Shown: piece by piece, positions 27,533 through 36,294 of the stretch
Numbering within the stretch: the first letter of the stretch is position 1
Layout: the number at the start of each line of letters is the position of its first letter
Source of the DNA: Dehalococcoidia bacterium
GTDB taxonomy: Bacteria; Chloroflexota; Dehalococcoidia; DSTF01; WHTK01
Assembly (NCBI GenBank): GCA_009377745.1
Contig: WHTK01000001.1
Location: 174,030-238,029 of the forward strand
DNA: 64,000 nucleotides
Reading direction: 5' to 3'
Translations under genes and position numbers: made by a program
The notes under the pieces: generated by a model
Database searches by the model: none
Told to the model about the DNA's origin: nothing
The model's input: only the letters and a program-made list of their open reading frames with translations

Positions 27533-28063
27533 TCACGGCGCCCGGCTCCGCAGCCTTTCTCGCGTTGCGACCCTAAGAATGGCTTGCAACGTGTATTTGT
27601 TCGCCTCTCGAAGGACAGGTGCCCACGCAATGAGACCTGGGCCCACCAGTTGGCCGTCGGGCAGCTCAAGCCGTGGATAGCGGCGCAGATCAAGAGCGAT
27701 CAAAGTCCGGCCGCGCAGAGTTCGCTCCTCCGATACTGCGCTGAGCTCAAGCGCATAGCGGATGAGGGGAGAGTGCTTGCTGCCACAGTCCGCGCAGAGT
27801 GTTGTCCCGGCTGGGATGAGGGCAGCACAACCGCGGCAGGCGACGGGATCATGGCTACTGAGATCAGATTCGACGGCTTCACGCTTGTCGTCCTGATGGC
27901 CGAGGGCCTCGATCAAGGGAGCTTTGTTTTCATGGAGGAGTGTGCGTAGCTCATTTGTAAGAGGAGCGCCGCGGTAGCGGATGTTGCCGTCGGCCAGAGG
28001 AGTCAGTTCGCCTCCGTGCGCCTGGACACGCGCAATGATCTCGGCGATGTTGGTGGTGGCCAA
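27533..28063 (-). CDS. TubC-like docking plus zinc-ribbon protein
   Basis: The first 55 residues match the TubC N-terminal docking-like fold seen at the start of many mobile-element replication genes: NIAEIIARVQAHGGELTPL, then LTNELRTLLHENKAPLIEAL. A zinc ribbon follows with Cys76, Cys79, Cys90 and Cys93 (CRGC, CADC). The rest of the 176 residues is unassigned. It is ten bases upstream of the integrase gene and directly adjoins the helicase gene (stop at 28064), so all three are one operon. A role in replication or its regulation is inferred from context. Confidence 0.6.
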   Translation of the reverse strand: MATTNIAEIIARVQAHGGELTPLADGNIRYRGAPLTNELRTLLHENKAPLIEALGHQDDKREAVESDLSSHDPVACRGCAALIPAGTTLCADCGSKHSPLIRYALELSAVSEERTLRGRTLIALDLRRYPRLELPDGQLVGPGLIAWAPVLREANKYTLQAILRVATRERLRSRAP

Positions 28064-29647
28064 CTAGAAGACCTCCTCTTGTACGCCGTTCTCTTCCGCA
28101 GAAAACACTGGCTGGTCAGCCTGACCATCCTGACCAATCCCTACGTCTTCGGTTGATGCCTGGTCAGGGCGGTCACCGTGACCGGACGTTGTTTCTCTGG
28201 CCAACCTGATGCCGTTGTAGACCTGGAGGCGTTTATCGTCTTCGGTTCGAGGTCGAGCGTGGTGGATGGTCGGCACGGCTGCCTTGAGATCACGACCTAA
28301 GAGCGCTTTGGTGCCTGGGTGCAGGTTCTGGTCCTGACACCAATCGCGCCAGCTCTTCCACAGCTCATCGACCGGGATCAAGAAATCCGGACCAACCTCG
28401 CAGCGTGAGCGGATGAAGGCTCCAACAGGGGAAGCAAGGTCCTCCATCTGCCGGACGATGTCCTCACTCGACGCGGGCATGACGAAGTAGCCGCGGCGGT
28501 TGAGTCGGTCTAGTCCTTCAAGGGCCCAATTGAGGATTGCCGGCGCCTCCTCAAGAAGTTCATCAGTTAAACGAGGGTTCTCTTGGCCGAAGAAACTCCT
28601 TGTTAAGGTCAGGAGCACCAGGCGGCCGGCTAAGGCGCCAGAGGAGTCGGCCAGCTTTGGCAGCTCATTGGTGAGGATGAGAAAACGAGTCGGCAGGCGT
28701 CCCGTCCACGGATCCCGATACTTCCTGTCCACCGTCATCGAATCTTCACCGGAGACGGAGAGTAGCCGCTCCACCACGATGCTCGGGTCCGCCCTGCTAG
28801 ACAGGCGGGCGTCGGAAATGATCGCAAGCGGGCGCGTGACCATGGCCTGCAAGCCAAAGTTCGTTCCCAGGCTTGCCAGTGTCGGCGCGGCCACGTTGTG
28901 CTTGCCAAGCAGTCCCGTCAGCACTCTGGCGATTGTGCCCTTGCCCGAGCGCTTGGGGCCGACCAGGAGGATGATTTTTTGCTGGCGCGTGTCGCCACCG
29001 ATGAAATAGCCCAAAACCTCTTGAAGGGTGTCAAGCTCATCGAACCCGGAGGCTGGATAGGTCCGCCTTCCCCAGAGTTCCGCAAGGAATGCCAACCAGC
29101 GCGACGGTGTCGGTGCCTGCTCTATGTATGGGAAAGGGAGGCGGTTGTGAGCCCAGAACGCCGGCGTGTGGGCGACGAGACGGCGGGAGGGCACATGCAG
29201 TACACCGTTGCTGACTACCACGGCGCCTTCTGCCGGGATTGTAGCGCTCGATTCCTCGAGCCAGTTGGGCGCCTCAATATCGCGGCCAAGGTAGACCTTG
29301 GCTCGGAGGCTATCCAGGACATTGTTGACCTTGCCTGTCGTCGGGTTCCACGGAACCAGGCTCCCGCCTTTCTCATAGAGAGCCGACTCGAGGTAGTCGT
29401 AAACCTGCTTGCGGATGCTTCGCTCCTCAACTTCGACCCAGACTCCATCCTGGTAGTGGTAGAAGTCACCTCGCCAATGGCGGAGGATCATGTCTGAGCC
29501 CACGCGGTAGCAGTCGGCGACCAGTTCGTGCGCCACACTCATAGGACTCGCAGGCGATGGGAGCACGCGCTCAGAGCTGCTGCTGTGCTGACGTGACCCT
29601 TGCGTCCAGAAGGCGCGTTCGTTCGCCCTCTCTTCGGCCGCGGTCAT
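28064..29647 (-). CDS. D5/P4-type primase-associated SF3 helicase
   Basis: This is a replicative helicase of the phage P4/D5 class. The N-terminal half holds the D5-type linker (WLAFLAELWG, LDTLQEVLGYFIGGDTRQQK). An SF3 helicase follows with Walker A GPKRSGKGT (residues 230-238), LAIISDARL as Walker B and FLILTNELPKL as sensor. Length 527 residues. Its start overlaps the stop of the prim-pol gene at 29647, so the two are translationally coupled and split the usual primase-helicase fusion into two proteins. It marks the element as self-replicating or formerly so. Confidence 0.88.
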   Translation of the reverse strand: MTAAEERANERAFWTQGSRQHSSSSERVLPSPASPMSVAHELVADCYRVGSDMILRHWRGDFYHYQDGVWVEVEERSIRKQVYDYLESALYEKGGSLVPWNPTTGKVNNVLDSLRAKVYLGRDIEAPNWLEESSATIPAEGAVVVSNGVLHVPSRRLVAHTPAFWAHNRLPFPYIEQAPTPSRWLAFLAELWGRRTYPASGFDELDTLQEVLGYFIGGDTRQQKIILLVGPKRSGKGTIARVLTGLLGKHNVAAPTLASLGTNFGLQAMVTRPLAIISDARLSSRADPSIVVERLLSVSGEDSMTVDRKYRDPWTGRLPTRFLILTNELPKLADSSGALAGRLVLLTLTRSFFGQENPRLTDELLEEAPAILNWALEGLDRLNRRGYFVMPASSEDIVRQMEDLASPVGAFIRSRCEVGPDFLIPVDELWKSWRDWCQDQNLHPGTKALLGRDLKAAVPTIHHARPRTEDDKRLQVYNGIRLARETTSGHGDRPDQASTEDVGIGQDGQADQPVFSAEENGVQEEVF

Positions 29648-30309
29648 TACAGACCCTCTCTGAGTTGCGCCGTGGTTGGACCACGGGATCGTTCCCTACG
29701 CAGGAATGACCAGGGTTTGGCATCCTGATATGGCAATCCGTAGTTGAGCGCGATTTGGCGCCAGACTGCGGCGATATTGCCGTAGAAGGGTTCAGCCTTG
29801 GCATCGAGCCAGCGATAGCCAGGAGACGGCGGCGCTGCCGCTTGGCAAGCGGCCGCCAAGAGCTGTACGAGGCAACGCCGGCCGCTGTAGTGAACTTCGA
29901 GGTCAGTGGGTCTCGAAGGTGTGGGCTCGATCACGTAGATGTGCAGGCGGTCGCGGGCGGTCCGGACCATGAGGGGTGCATTGGGTTCGTCACGGAACAG
30001 GCGCAACAGATTTTCACTGAGACCGACATCGTCGACGTCGATTACCGCAAGGTTGCCTGAGGGTTTACCCAAGACTATGCCGAGACCGTCAGCGCGAGAC
30101 CAGTCGTGGAGAGTATTGTCTTCGGGATGGAAGCGGGGGTAAAAGTCGCTCAGAGGCACCTTCGCGATACCATCGTCGTCTTGGCCGAGAGGGCAGACCG
30201 TTATGCGGCGGTTGGCGTAACCAGCTGCGTAAGCGAGGAATTCAGCAGCACGCAACTGCTTTCCTCGTTGAGGTCGGTCAAATCGACTATGGCTTCGCGA
30301 CGCTTCCAT
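29647..30309 (-). CDS. Bifunctional primase/polymerase (prim-pol) domain protein
   Basis: The AEP-type prim-pol fold is recognised by YAAGYANRRITVCPLG, WSRADGLGIVLGKPSGNLAVIDVDD (the two catalytic acids Asp91 and Asp93) and RTARDRLHIYV. Length 220 residues fits a stand-alone primase domain. It overlaps the helicase gene start by one base. Together they form a complete initiation module of a plasmid or satellite. Confidence 0.85.
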   Translation of the reverse strand: MEASRSHSRFDRPQRGKQLRAAEFLAYAAGYANRRITVCPLGQDDDGIAKVPLSDFYPRFHPEDNTLHDWSRADGLGIVLGKPSGNLAVIDVDDVGLSENLLRLFRDEPNAPLMVRTARDRLHIYVIEPTPSRPTDLEVHYSGRRCLVQLLAAACQAAAPPSPGYRWLDAKAEPFYGNIAAVWRQIALNYGLPYQDAKPWSFLRRERSRGPTTAQLREGL

Positions 30310-30372
30310 CGCTGCCAGTCTTGCAGGACCTAAGTGGTCAAAAGTGGAACCAAAACTAGGAAGTCAGGAACG

Positions 30373-31359
30373 TCAGCAGAAGCGGCAAGGGTATCCTCTG
30401 TTCACCCGCCTCTGACCGTCCTTCACGAACCCGGGGATTTCATACTCATGGAGCGTCCTGGCAGCCCTAACGGTTACGCTGTTTGGGAAAAAGACTTCCT
30501 GCAAGATGGCGCTTGCCTGCTTGTTCGAGTAACCGCGATGGCGAACGAGGTGGAAGGCGGCTTCACCTAAGCCCGGCTTTCGCCCGGCGGATAGACCTGT
30601 TAGTGCTCGGCGCATCGATTCTGCGTGATTGAGATTGCTTGACTGAATTTGGCCTCCGTCCATCCCACTGCTGGCAGCCGTGCCGAAGGCCCTTGCTGTT
30701 ATAAGAATCGGCTCTTCTTCGTCGAGGCCAGCCAGGATAATCAGCTGCGATTCAAGCTCGCGGATGAGGTTCTGAGTCGGCCGGAACCCAGGGCAAAGCA
30801 GTACCACACTGTCGTATAAATCTGGTACAAGACGCCTTAGGTCCGTCAGGTTTTGGCGCACCTGATCAGGACCTAGCATGCCCAGGACGATACCGAAGGA
30901 TCTTCCATTCCTGGTGGTCTTGCCCAGATAGATTAGGCGGTCGCTCAGCGTTTCCATTGCGCCGCCCACGTCGTTCCTCTCTCGAAATGCTGAGCAGAGC
31001 TTGTCGAGGTCAAGGCGCCAGATTCTGAGGTCAGCCCTTTCGAGACGGACCGGAGAATCCATCAGAGAGCAATTACAAAGAGCCCACAATTGCTCTCCGA
31101 TATTTGCAATGCTTCTGCTGCTCCCTTCGCAAAAAGGAGAGGAGCAAGGATAGGCGACGGTTTCGAGGTTAGTCTGGACATAGCGCAAAAGCCCTTCTTC
31201 CCGGGCGGCCTCGAACTCTACTGTGAACCTCTTACTCAGTTCGGATTCGGAGAATGTTGCCTGTGGAAGGCCGCTCAAACGCGACAAGACGTAGCCGAGC
31301 AATGTCTCAGACAAGTAGGATGCCCTCGGCTCGCAAGTAAGAGTTGATGATGTCCTCAT
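30373..31359 (-). CDS. Unknown cargo protein with CCCC cluster
   Basis: I recognise no family. The 328-residue protein has four close cysteines, Cys72, Cys77, Cys95 and Cys97 (PCSSPFC and LCNC), that may bind zinc, then a helical middle and an alpha/beta-like part (SFGIVLGMLGPDQ, DSVVLLCPGF, LIILAGLDEEEPILITARAFG). A C-terminal helix-turn-helix-like stretch (RHRGYSNKQASAILQEVFF) precedes the end. The ATG overlaps the upstream gene by 53 bases, which suggests that the two proteins act together. The gene lies between the prim-pol and a second integrase, a usual cargo position. Confidence 0.55.
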   Translation of the reverse strand: MRTSSTLTCEPRASYLSETLLGYVLSRLSGLPQATFSESELSKRFTVEFEAAREEGLLRYVQTNLETVAYPCSSPFCEGSSRSIANIGEQLWALCNCSLMDSPVRLERADLRIWRLDLDKLCSAFRERNDVGGAMETLSDRLIYLGKTTRNGRSFGIVLGMLGPDQVRQNLTDLRRLVPDLYDSVVLLCPGFRPTQNLIRELESQLIILAGLDEEEPILITARAFGTAASSGMDGGQIQSSNLNHAESMRRALTGLSAGRKPGLGEAAFHLVRHRGYSNKQASAILQEVFFPNSVTVRAARTLHEYEIPGFVKDGQRRVNRGYPCRFC

Positions 31360-32470
31360 CCTTCTTGCGGTTCATCCTCGTAACATTCGGGGGCGTCACC
31401 TCGACCAAGACCGGCTTGGCCGAGGCGCCGTCATAGTTCAGCTTGAATGCCAACTTCACCGACCTCAGGGTGGCCCCGCTCAGCCGAATCGACCGAAGAT
31501 CCACACTGAGCGAGTTAACCACGTCCTCTGAAGAAATGCGTACCGTAATTGGCTTGGAGGCATACAGTGTCAGACGCAAGTCAACAAGTCGTATCCACTC
31601 GATTAGTTCGTTGCCGTCGTAGTTGAAACGGCCCGCTTTAATCGGATCGAGCGAGACAACAGTTTGAGTGAAGAGTTCAGCCTGGTTCTTCCCCAAGACC
31701 TCTGTGGTCCAAGCTTGAACGTAATGCTTCACTTCGGCGGTGCTGCGGCCATACGCCTTGATCGAAAGTACTCCGTTTGCCGGATCGTAACGGAGAAGGT
31801 CTTCCCTAAGTGGCCTTGGAAAAGTGGTTCGCTCGTTCCCTCCCTCCCAGACGGACAGTGCCTGAATGTGGTCGCCTCTCGCTACCAGAAGCAGATGCGC
31901 ACCGTCGTCCTCCTGGTAATGACGGATCTTGCAGTCGTCGCCTTTGCCCTGACCATGGAAGAAGGACTCCGTACTTGCCTTGAAGAGGCCGATGGCCTCA
32001 GCGTCTACAACTGCTTCCGAATGACTGAATTGAAAATGGCTCATCGTGTTACTGCTGGCACGCCAAGCGTACAGGTCGTAGGCCATTCGGAAGGCCAGTG
32101 GATGGTCTAGAAAGAGAAGCATGGATAAGCGCTCATTGGGCCAATCCTCCGGCAGGGCTATGCCGGACTCATGACAGGCGGTAACCAGGTAGTCCATGCC
32201 TTTCTCTGACACGTCGTTGATGGATTGGAATTCTTCACCGATTTCGTTCTGTAGCTCAGACAGGAGCTGCGCCAAGAAGTTGTCGAACTTGTCTTCGTCC
32301 AAGGTTGGAACGGCAACTGCGGCGTCACCGGGAGTCTGTATAGCGAGTGAGGTTAGGTCTTCTGTCTGAACTGATAGGTGGCGATGATCGCGAAGAAAAT
32401 GGAGAACTAAGTCGAGGCCCACTGCCTCAAGGAACTTCCTGCGGGTGAATCCGCGGTGGCGGCTAACCAC
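31307..32470 (-). CDS. Unknown cargo protein, 387 residues
   Basis: No family is recognised. The first 25 residues are basic (RHRGFTRRKFLEAVGL) and resemble a Tat signal superficially, but the following hydrophobic stretch is too weak. The middle has WEGGNERTTFPRPLREDLLRYDP and GVLSIKAYGRSTAEVKHYV, and the C-terminus looks beta-rich (RISSEDVVNSLSVDLRSIRLSG, LRSVKLAFKLNYDG). Its end overlaps the start of the next gene by 53 bases. Gene pairs of this kind between replication and integration genes of satellites are often defence or host-interaction modules. That is context, not evidence from the protein itself. Confidence 0.55.
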   Translation of the reverse strand: MVSRHRGFTRRKFLEAVGLDLVLHFLRDHRHLSVQTEDLTSLAIQTPGDAAVAVPTLDEDKFDNFLAQLLSELQNEIGEEFQSINDVSEKGMDYLVTACHESGIALPEDWPNERLSMLLFLDHPLAFRMAYDLYAWRASSNTMSHFQFSHSEAVVDAEAIGLFKASTESFFHGQGKGDDCKIRHYQEDDGAHLLLVARGDHIQALSVWEGGNERTTFPRPLREDLLRYDPANGVLSIKAYGRSTAEVKHYVQAWTTEVLGKNQAELFTQTVVSLDPIKAGRFNYDGNELIEWIRLVDLRLTLYASKPITVRISSEDVVNSLSVDLRSIRLSGATLRSVKLAFKLNYDGASAKPVLVEVTPPNVTRMNRKKDEDIINSYLRAEGILLV

Positions 32471-32543
32471 GAGTCTTCGCTAACAGTCTCTTTCGCTAGG
32501 ATCGATTGCGAGGATTATAGCGAGAACGAGTGGAGGCCGAATC

Positions 32544-33542
32544 CTATATGCCTATGGCCTCGGCCACTCTAGCCCAACTCCTATCCTCTTGGCCTTCGAG
32601 ACGCCGCAAGTATGTGGTCGTCACAGCCAGACTGCTGTGGTCGAGGAAACGCGAGACCTCCTCCACTGACTCGCCGGCGTCTCGTCGTAACTTGGCTGCG
32701 CTGTGGCGAAAGATGTGAACACCACCTGCCGGCAGGTGGGCCGCATTCAGGTAGCGCCGGAGGTTCGTGTAGAAGGTGCCGCTCGTGATCCCGCGGCCGT
32801 TCCGCGTATCCGGCCAAAGGGATTCGTCGGCCGCCATTGTCCTCAGGTCCTTGCCGACGCAGGCTAGCCAAGTCTGCATCGCGTCGTAGGCCGGCCGTGG
32901 TAGCTCTCGCTTGCCGGTCTTTCCGCCTTTGCCGCGGTAGCTGTAGAAGACCGTCGCGCCCTCGACCTCGATGCTGCCTGCCGTCATGCCCAGCACCTCG
33001 GCCCGGCGCCGGCCGGTGAAGGTCAGCGTCAGGATGATCGCCCGATCCCGTAGGCCGACCGGCGTAGTCGGCACAACGTCGAGGAGGCGATGGATCTGCT
33101 CGCCGCTCAGACCTCGTGCGGCACCCTGCGTGACCTTCGGTCGTTCCAACGCATCACACGGGTTGGAGGCGACGACCTTCATCCGGATCAGGAAGCGGTA
33201 GAAGGACGAGAGGCAAGCGACCCGGGCGCCAATGGTGATTGAGCCAGGCGCCTTTCCTGAGAGGCCGGTGCCGTAAGCCCAGGCGAAGACATCTTGTGAG
33301 GTGACCTGATCTGGCGTCTTCCCTGCGCGGCCGAAGAAGTGTTGCAGCATGCGAGAGTAGGACTGGACGGTTCGCAATGAGCCCGACCAGCGCTCCTTCT
33401 CTGCCAGGAAGGCGTAGAGGCTGCGTTCCCAGCCAGCGGCAGATTCGTCCAGGTAGGCAATGGCGCCAGGCAATAGTCGTCTCCTTCTTGAGGTGACAAC
33501 ATATGTCGCTTCGTTCCTCCGACGTACCAGCTGCGGCGACAA
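32544..33542 (-). CDS. Tyrosine recombinase (XerC/D-like), second copy
   Basis: A SAM-like core-binding domain (EKERWSGSLRTVQSYSRMLQHFF) is followed by the catalytic domain with Arg in TGRRRAEVLGM, His-x-x-Arg in HIFRHSAAKL, His in LDHSSLAVTT and Tyr in TTYLRRLEG. It has 332 residues and no arm-binding domain, unlike the first integrase. It lies at the far end of the replication module, so the two recombinases bracket it. It may be the integrase of a neighbouring element or a Xer-type resolvase of a former plasmid. Confidence 0.88.
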   Translation of the reverse strand: MSPQLVRRRNEATYVVTSRRRRLLPGAIAYLDESAAGWERSLYAFLAEKERWSGSLRTVQSYSRMLQHFFGRAGKTPDQVTSQDVFAWAYGTGLSGKAPGSITIGARVACLSSFYRFLIRMKVVASNPCDALERPKVTQGAARGLSGEQIHRLLDVVPTTPVGLRDRAIILTLTFTGRRRAEVLGMTAGSIEVEGATVFYSYRGKGGKTGKRELPRPAYDAMQTWLACVGKDLRTMAADESLWPDTRNGRGITSGTFYTNLRRYLNAAHLPAGGVHIFRHSAAKLRRDAGESVEEVSRFLDHSSLAVTTTYLRRLEGQEDRSWARVAEAIGI

Positions 33543-33631
33543 GAGGTTACAGGTAGAGTTGAGAGGGATAGCGAATGATACCAGGCTCTAATGAGCCAGC
33601 AATTGGCCCTATGCTTCCGGAGCCCTTGATC

Positions 33632-34528
33632 TCAGCCAGCCGCGATCTTCGTGTCTACGAGGTCCTCGTAGCAGGCTGACTCGGGCACGAGTCCCCAGCT
33701 GAGCATCCAGCGTCTTGTCCTCTCGAACTCGTCCTCTGGATAGGGCCGCGGGTGGACGTAGTGCAAGCGAGCAAGCCGGAAGTCTGAAGGTCTGACGAGT
33801 CCCCGGAGGTCGTCCGGAAGGTCGTCGATAAGGTATCGAACGTAGCGACCTTTGTCGGCGTTGATCCGGTCGACGGCAGCGCAGACGGCCCGATTGATTG
33901 CCTGGTTCGTCTCCTCGTCTACATCGGGTGCCGAGATTGCTGAGCCAGCGTAGTAGCCCTCGATGATCGGCCGGCAGCCCTGACTCTCCGCGAGCGCAGT
34001 ATACGGCTCCATCAGAGTTGCAGCGTCGACGGTCCCGTCCATCAAGGCCTGGTAGCGAAGGCGCGCCTGCCCGAGGTGCACTGGCTTGATTTCGTCCCGT
34101 GCCATGAAGCCTTCAAGGAGCTGGAGAGTCAGATAATGAGAGCCTGCATGGAAGTTTACGGCGATGGCCTTGTCGCGGAGCATCTGCGGATGGGTAATCG
34201 GCGAGTCACCCCGAACGAAGATAACCTGGTTCCCCATCGCCGCGCGGAGCATCACGATGCGACCGCCGACCTCACTGTCATTCGATCGCCTGATTTGGCC
34301 CCACTCACAAGCATTGAAGAACTCCGCTGCACTTTCCTCGAAAGGCTTGTGGCGCCAGAACGGGTCTACTTGAACCGGGTCAGTGATTACAGGCCTTGTA
34401 GCATCCCATCCGGGCGAACGGACAAACTCAACCTCAATGCCTTCCTTTGCGAAGAGCCCCTCGTCCTCGGCAACCAGCCAGGGTAAATTGAAGACTACCT
34501 GGCTGTACTCGCTTGTGATTTTCTTCAT
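33632..34528 (-). CDS. ABC-type substrate-binding protein, NMT1/SsuA-like
   Basis: The fold of nitrate/sulfonate/thiamine-precursor binding proteins is suggested by the opening VVFNLPWLVAEDEGLFAKEGIEVEFV, the middle AMGNQVIFVRGDSPITHPQMLRDKAIAV and GTVDAATLMEPYTALAESQG. No signal peptide is present: the protein begins MKKITSEYSQVVF, so it may stay in the cytoplasm and act as an enzyme or sensor. No permease or ATPase is adjacent. It lies upstream of moeA across a 283-base gap, with the same orientation as moeA. Confidence 0.7.
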   Translation of the reverse strand: MKKITSEYSQVVFNLPWLVAEDEGLFAKEGIEVEFVRSPGWDATRPVITDPVQVDPFWRHKPFEESAAEFFNACEWGQIRRSNDSEVGGRIVMLRAAMGNQVIFVRGDSPITHPQMLRDKAIAVNFHAGSHYLTLQLLEGFMARDEIKPVHLGQARLRYQALMDGTVDAATLMEPYTALAESQGCRPIIEGYYAGSAISAPDVDEETNQAINRAVCAAVDRINADKGRYVRYLIDDLPDDLRGLVRPSDFRLARLHYVHPRPYPEDEFERTRRWMLSWGLVPESACYEDLVDTKIAAG

Positions 34529-34811
34529 CGTTAGGCTCTCAGTCTCCTAATTAGAAGCAGTTGCGTCACCAGCAGCAGTGCGATGTTAGCACGGAATCAG
34601 AAGTGGGCGAAGGCGAGGCGGCATCGTCTGCTGACTATGCTGGACGACGGCGACCGGTTTCACAGGCCGGCCCCGCACACTTTAGTCTATCATAGAGGCG
34701 TCTCCCAGCCCCGAGCATAGATGTCGGCATGAACAGACCTGCGTTTTTGAAACTTCCTATTAGATTGCCTCGATACGGGAATGTCCAGCTCGACAGACTG
34801 CCGCCGTGCGC

Positions 34812-36107
34812 CTAAATTCCTTCCCAATTCTCTCTAACCGCCAATACGGGACCGAGCATAATGGCATCGGCGGCGTCGCCAGGCTCGAGAACCGGAACGT
34901 CTTCGGGACAGACGACAAGCGCATTAGCGAGGGCCATCGATGTGAGGACGTGAGAACCTTGACTTCCGGCAAGCGAACCGTAGTAGCGGCCATCGATCTC
35001 TCGAACGTAAGCGCGTGCGAATATGCGACGTCCATGGCTGTTCTCGATCCGATCCTCTATCGTGACGCGCCGTGCGAGCCGCTCCCAAGACGCCTTTGCC
35101 ATCATTTTAAAGACAGCCGGTCGACCAAAAAGCTCGAAAGCTACCATCGAACTAACAGGGTTACCCGGTAAGCCGACGTAAGGGATGGCCCTCTCCCCAA
35201 CCTTGAACTTCCCAAAGGCAAGCGGCTTTCCGGGGCGCATACGGACCGAACAGAACTGGATCTCCTCTTCGTGTAGCAGCATGTCCTTCACAACGTCGTA
35301 ATCTCCGCCTGAAACGCCAGCCGATGTGATAAGGAGGTCGGCGTCGACCGCGGCGTGCACTTTCGCCGCCAGATCCTCGGAAGTGTCGCGCGCTATCCCG
35401 AGGCGCCAGGGCAGCCCCCCCGCCTCTTGAACCAAGGCAGCAATGCTATAGGCGTTGCTGTCGTATATCTTACCCATTTCGTGCGGCTGGCCCAGCGCAA
35501 GCAGTTCGTTTCCCGTCGAAACAATCGCTACAACAGGGCGACGGTATGCCAAAACAGTTCGCCGGCCTAAGGACGCGAGCACACCTATGTGAGCCGCTCT
35601 GAGTTCCGTTCCAGCCCGCATCACGCAGCTACCCAGGCTTACATCCTCGCCCGCATGGCGGATGTTTGCGTCTTGGCGCACCGCTCTGTAGACCCTGACG
35701 CTATTTCGATCTTTGGTGACGCCGGGACCGCTGCAATGAAGTTCGGTCGTCTCCTCGAAGGGTACGACAGCATCGGCGCCGTGCGGGATCGGCGCACCTG
35801 TCATTATTCGAACCGCCTGTAGCGGTCCAATCTCGCCTTCAAAAATATGCCCAGCAGGCACGTTGCCAATAACACGTAACTCGACCGGAGAGGACGTTGA
35901 AGCGCCTCGTGTGTCGGCGGCACGCAGGGCATAACCGTCCATCGCCGTGTTGTCGAGAGGAGGTATCGTCAGTTCAGACAGAATATCTTCTGCGAGCACC
36001 TGGCCGAGTGCGTCTTCGAGCGGCCTGTTCTCGCCAGGAAGGCGCTCGACAACGTCCAGGATGCATTGGCGCGCCTCTTCAACACTTATCATTCCATCGA
36101 CGTCCAT
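34812..36107 (-). CDS. moeA: Molybdopterin molybdotransferase
   Basis: MoeA inserts molybdate into adenylated molybdopterin, the last common step of Moco synthesis. Typical motifs: LDNTAMDGYAL near residue 52, IVSTGNELLALGQPHEMGKIYDSN, TSAGVSGGDYDVV, MRPGKPLAFG and GLPGNPVSSMVAFELF. The length of 431 residues is normal. It belongs to a group of Moco genes (mobB, moaA, mobA twice) spread through the island and serving the oxidoreductase at 42.8 kb. The GC content is lower than in the backbone. Confidence 0.93.
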   Translation of the reverse strand: MDVDGMISVEEARQCILDVVERLPGENRPLEDALGQVLAEDILSELTIPPLDNTAMDGYALRAADTRGASTSSPVELRVIGNVPAGHIFEGEIGPLQAVRIMTGAPIPHGADAVVPFEETTELHCSGPGVTKDRNSVRVYRAVRQDANIRHAGEDVSLGSCVMRAGTELRAAHIGVLASLGRRTVLAYRRPVVAIVSTGNELLALGQPHEMGKIYDSNAYSIAALVQEAGGLPWRLGIARDTSEDLAAKVHAAVDADLLITSAGVSGGDYDVVKDMLLHEEEIQFCSVRMRPGKPLAFGKFKVGERAIPYVGLPGNPVSSMVAFELFGRPAVFKMMAKASWERLARRVTIEDRIENSHGRRIFARAYVREIDGRYYGSLAGSQGSHVLTSMALANALVVCPEDVPVLEPGDAADAIMLGPVLAVRENWEGI

Positions 36108-36294
36108 CTAGGCCTCCAACTTGTCAGGTCCTTCTCAGCTGATGGGTTTGCAGGCAGACTGTCGGGAAAGTAACTCGAAAGCGTCAATCTGCTCCATTTC
36201 GCCCGTAGGTCACTGGCTCGGCCCGCCGTCGACATCCATTGTTTGGTTGCTCGTCCGCAACCTGGGAATCGACTCGATTCTCGCGATGTAAATC

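Noticed and set aside
33584..33597. Short hairpin GGCTC-TAAT-GAGCC after the second recombinase region
   Set aside because: Only five base pairs and no T-run; too weak to call.
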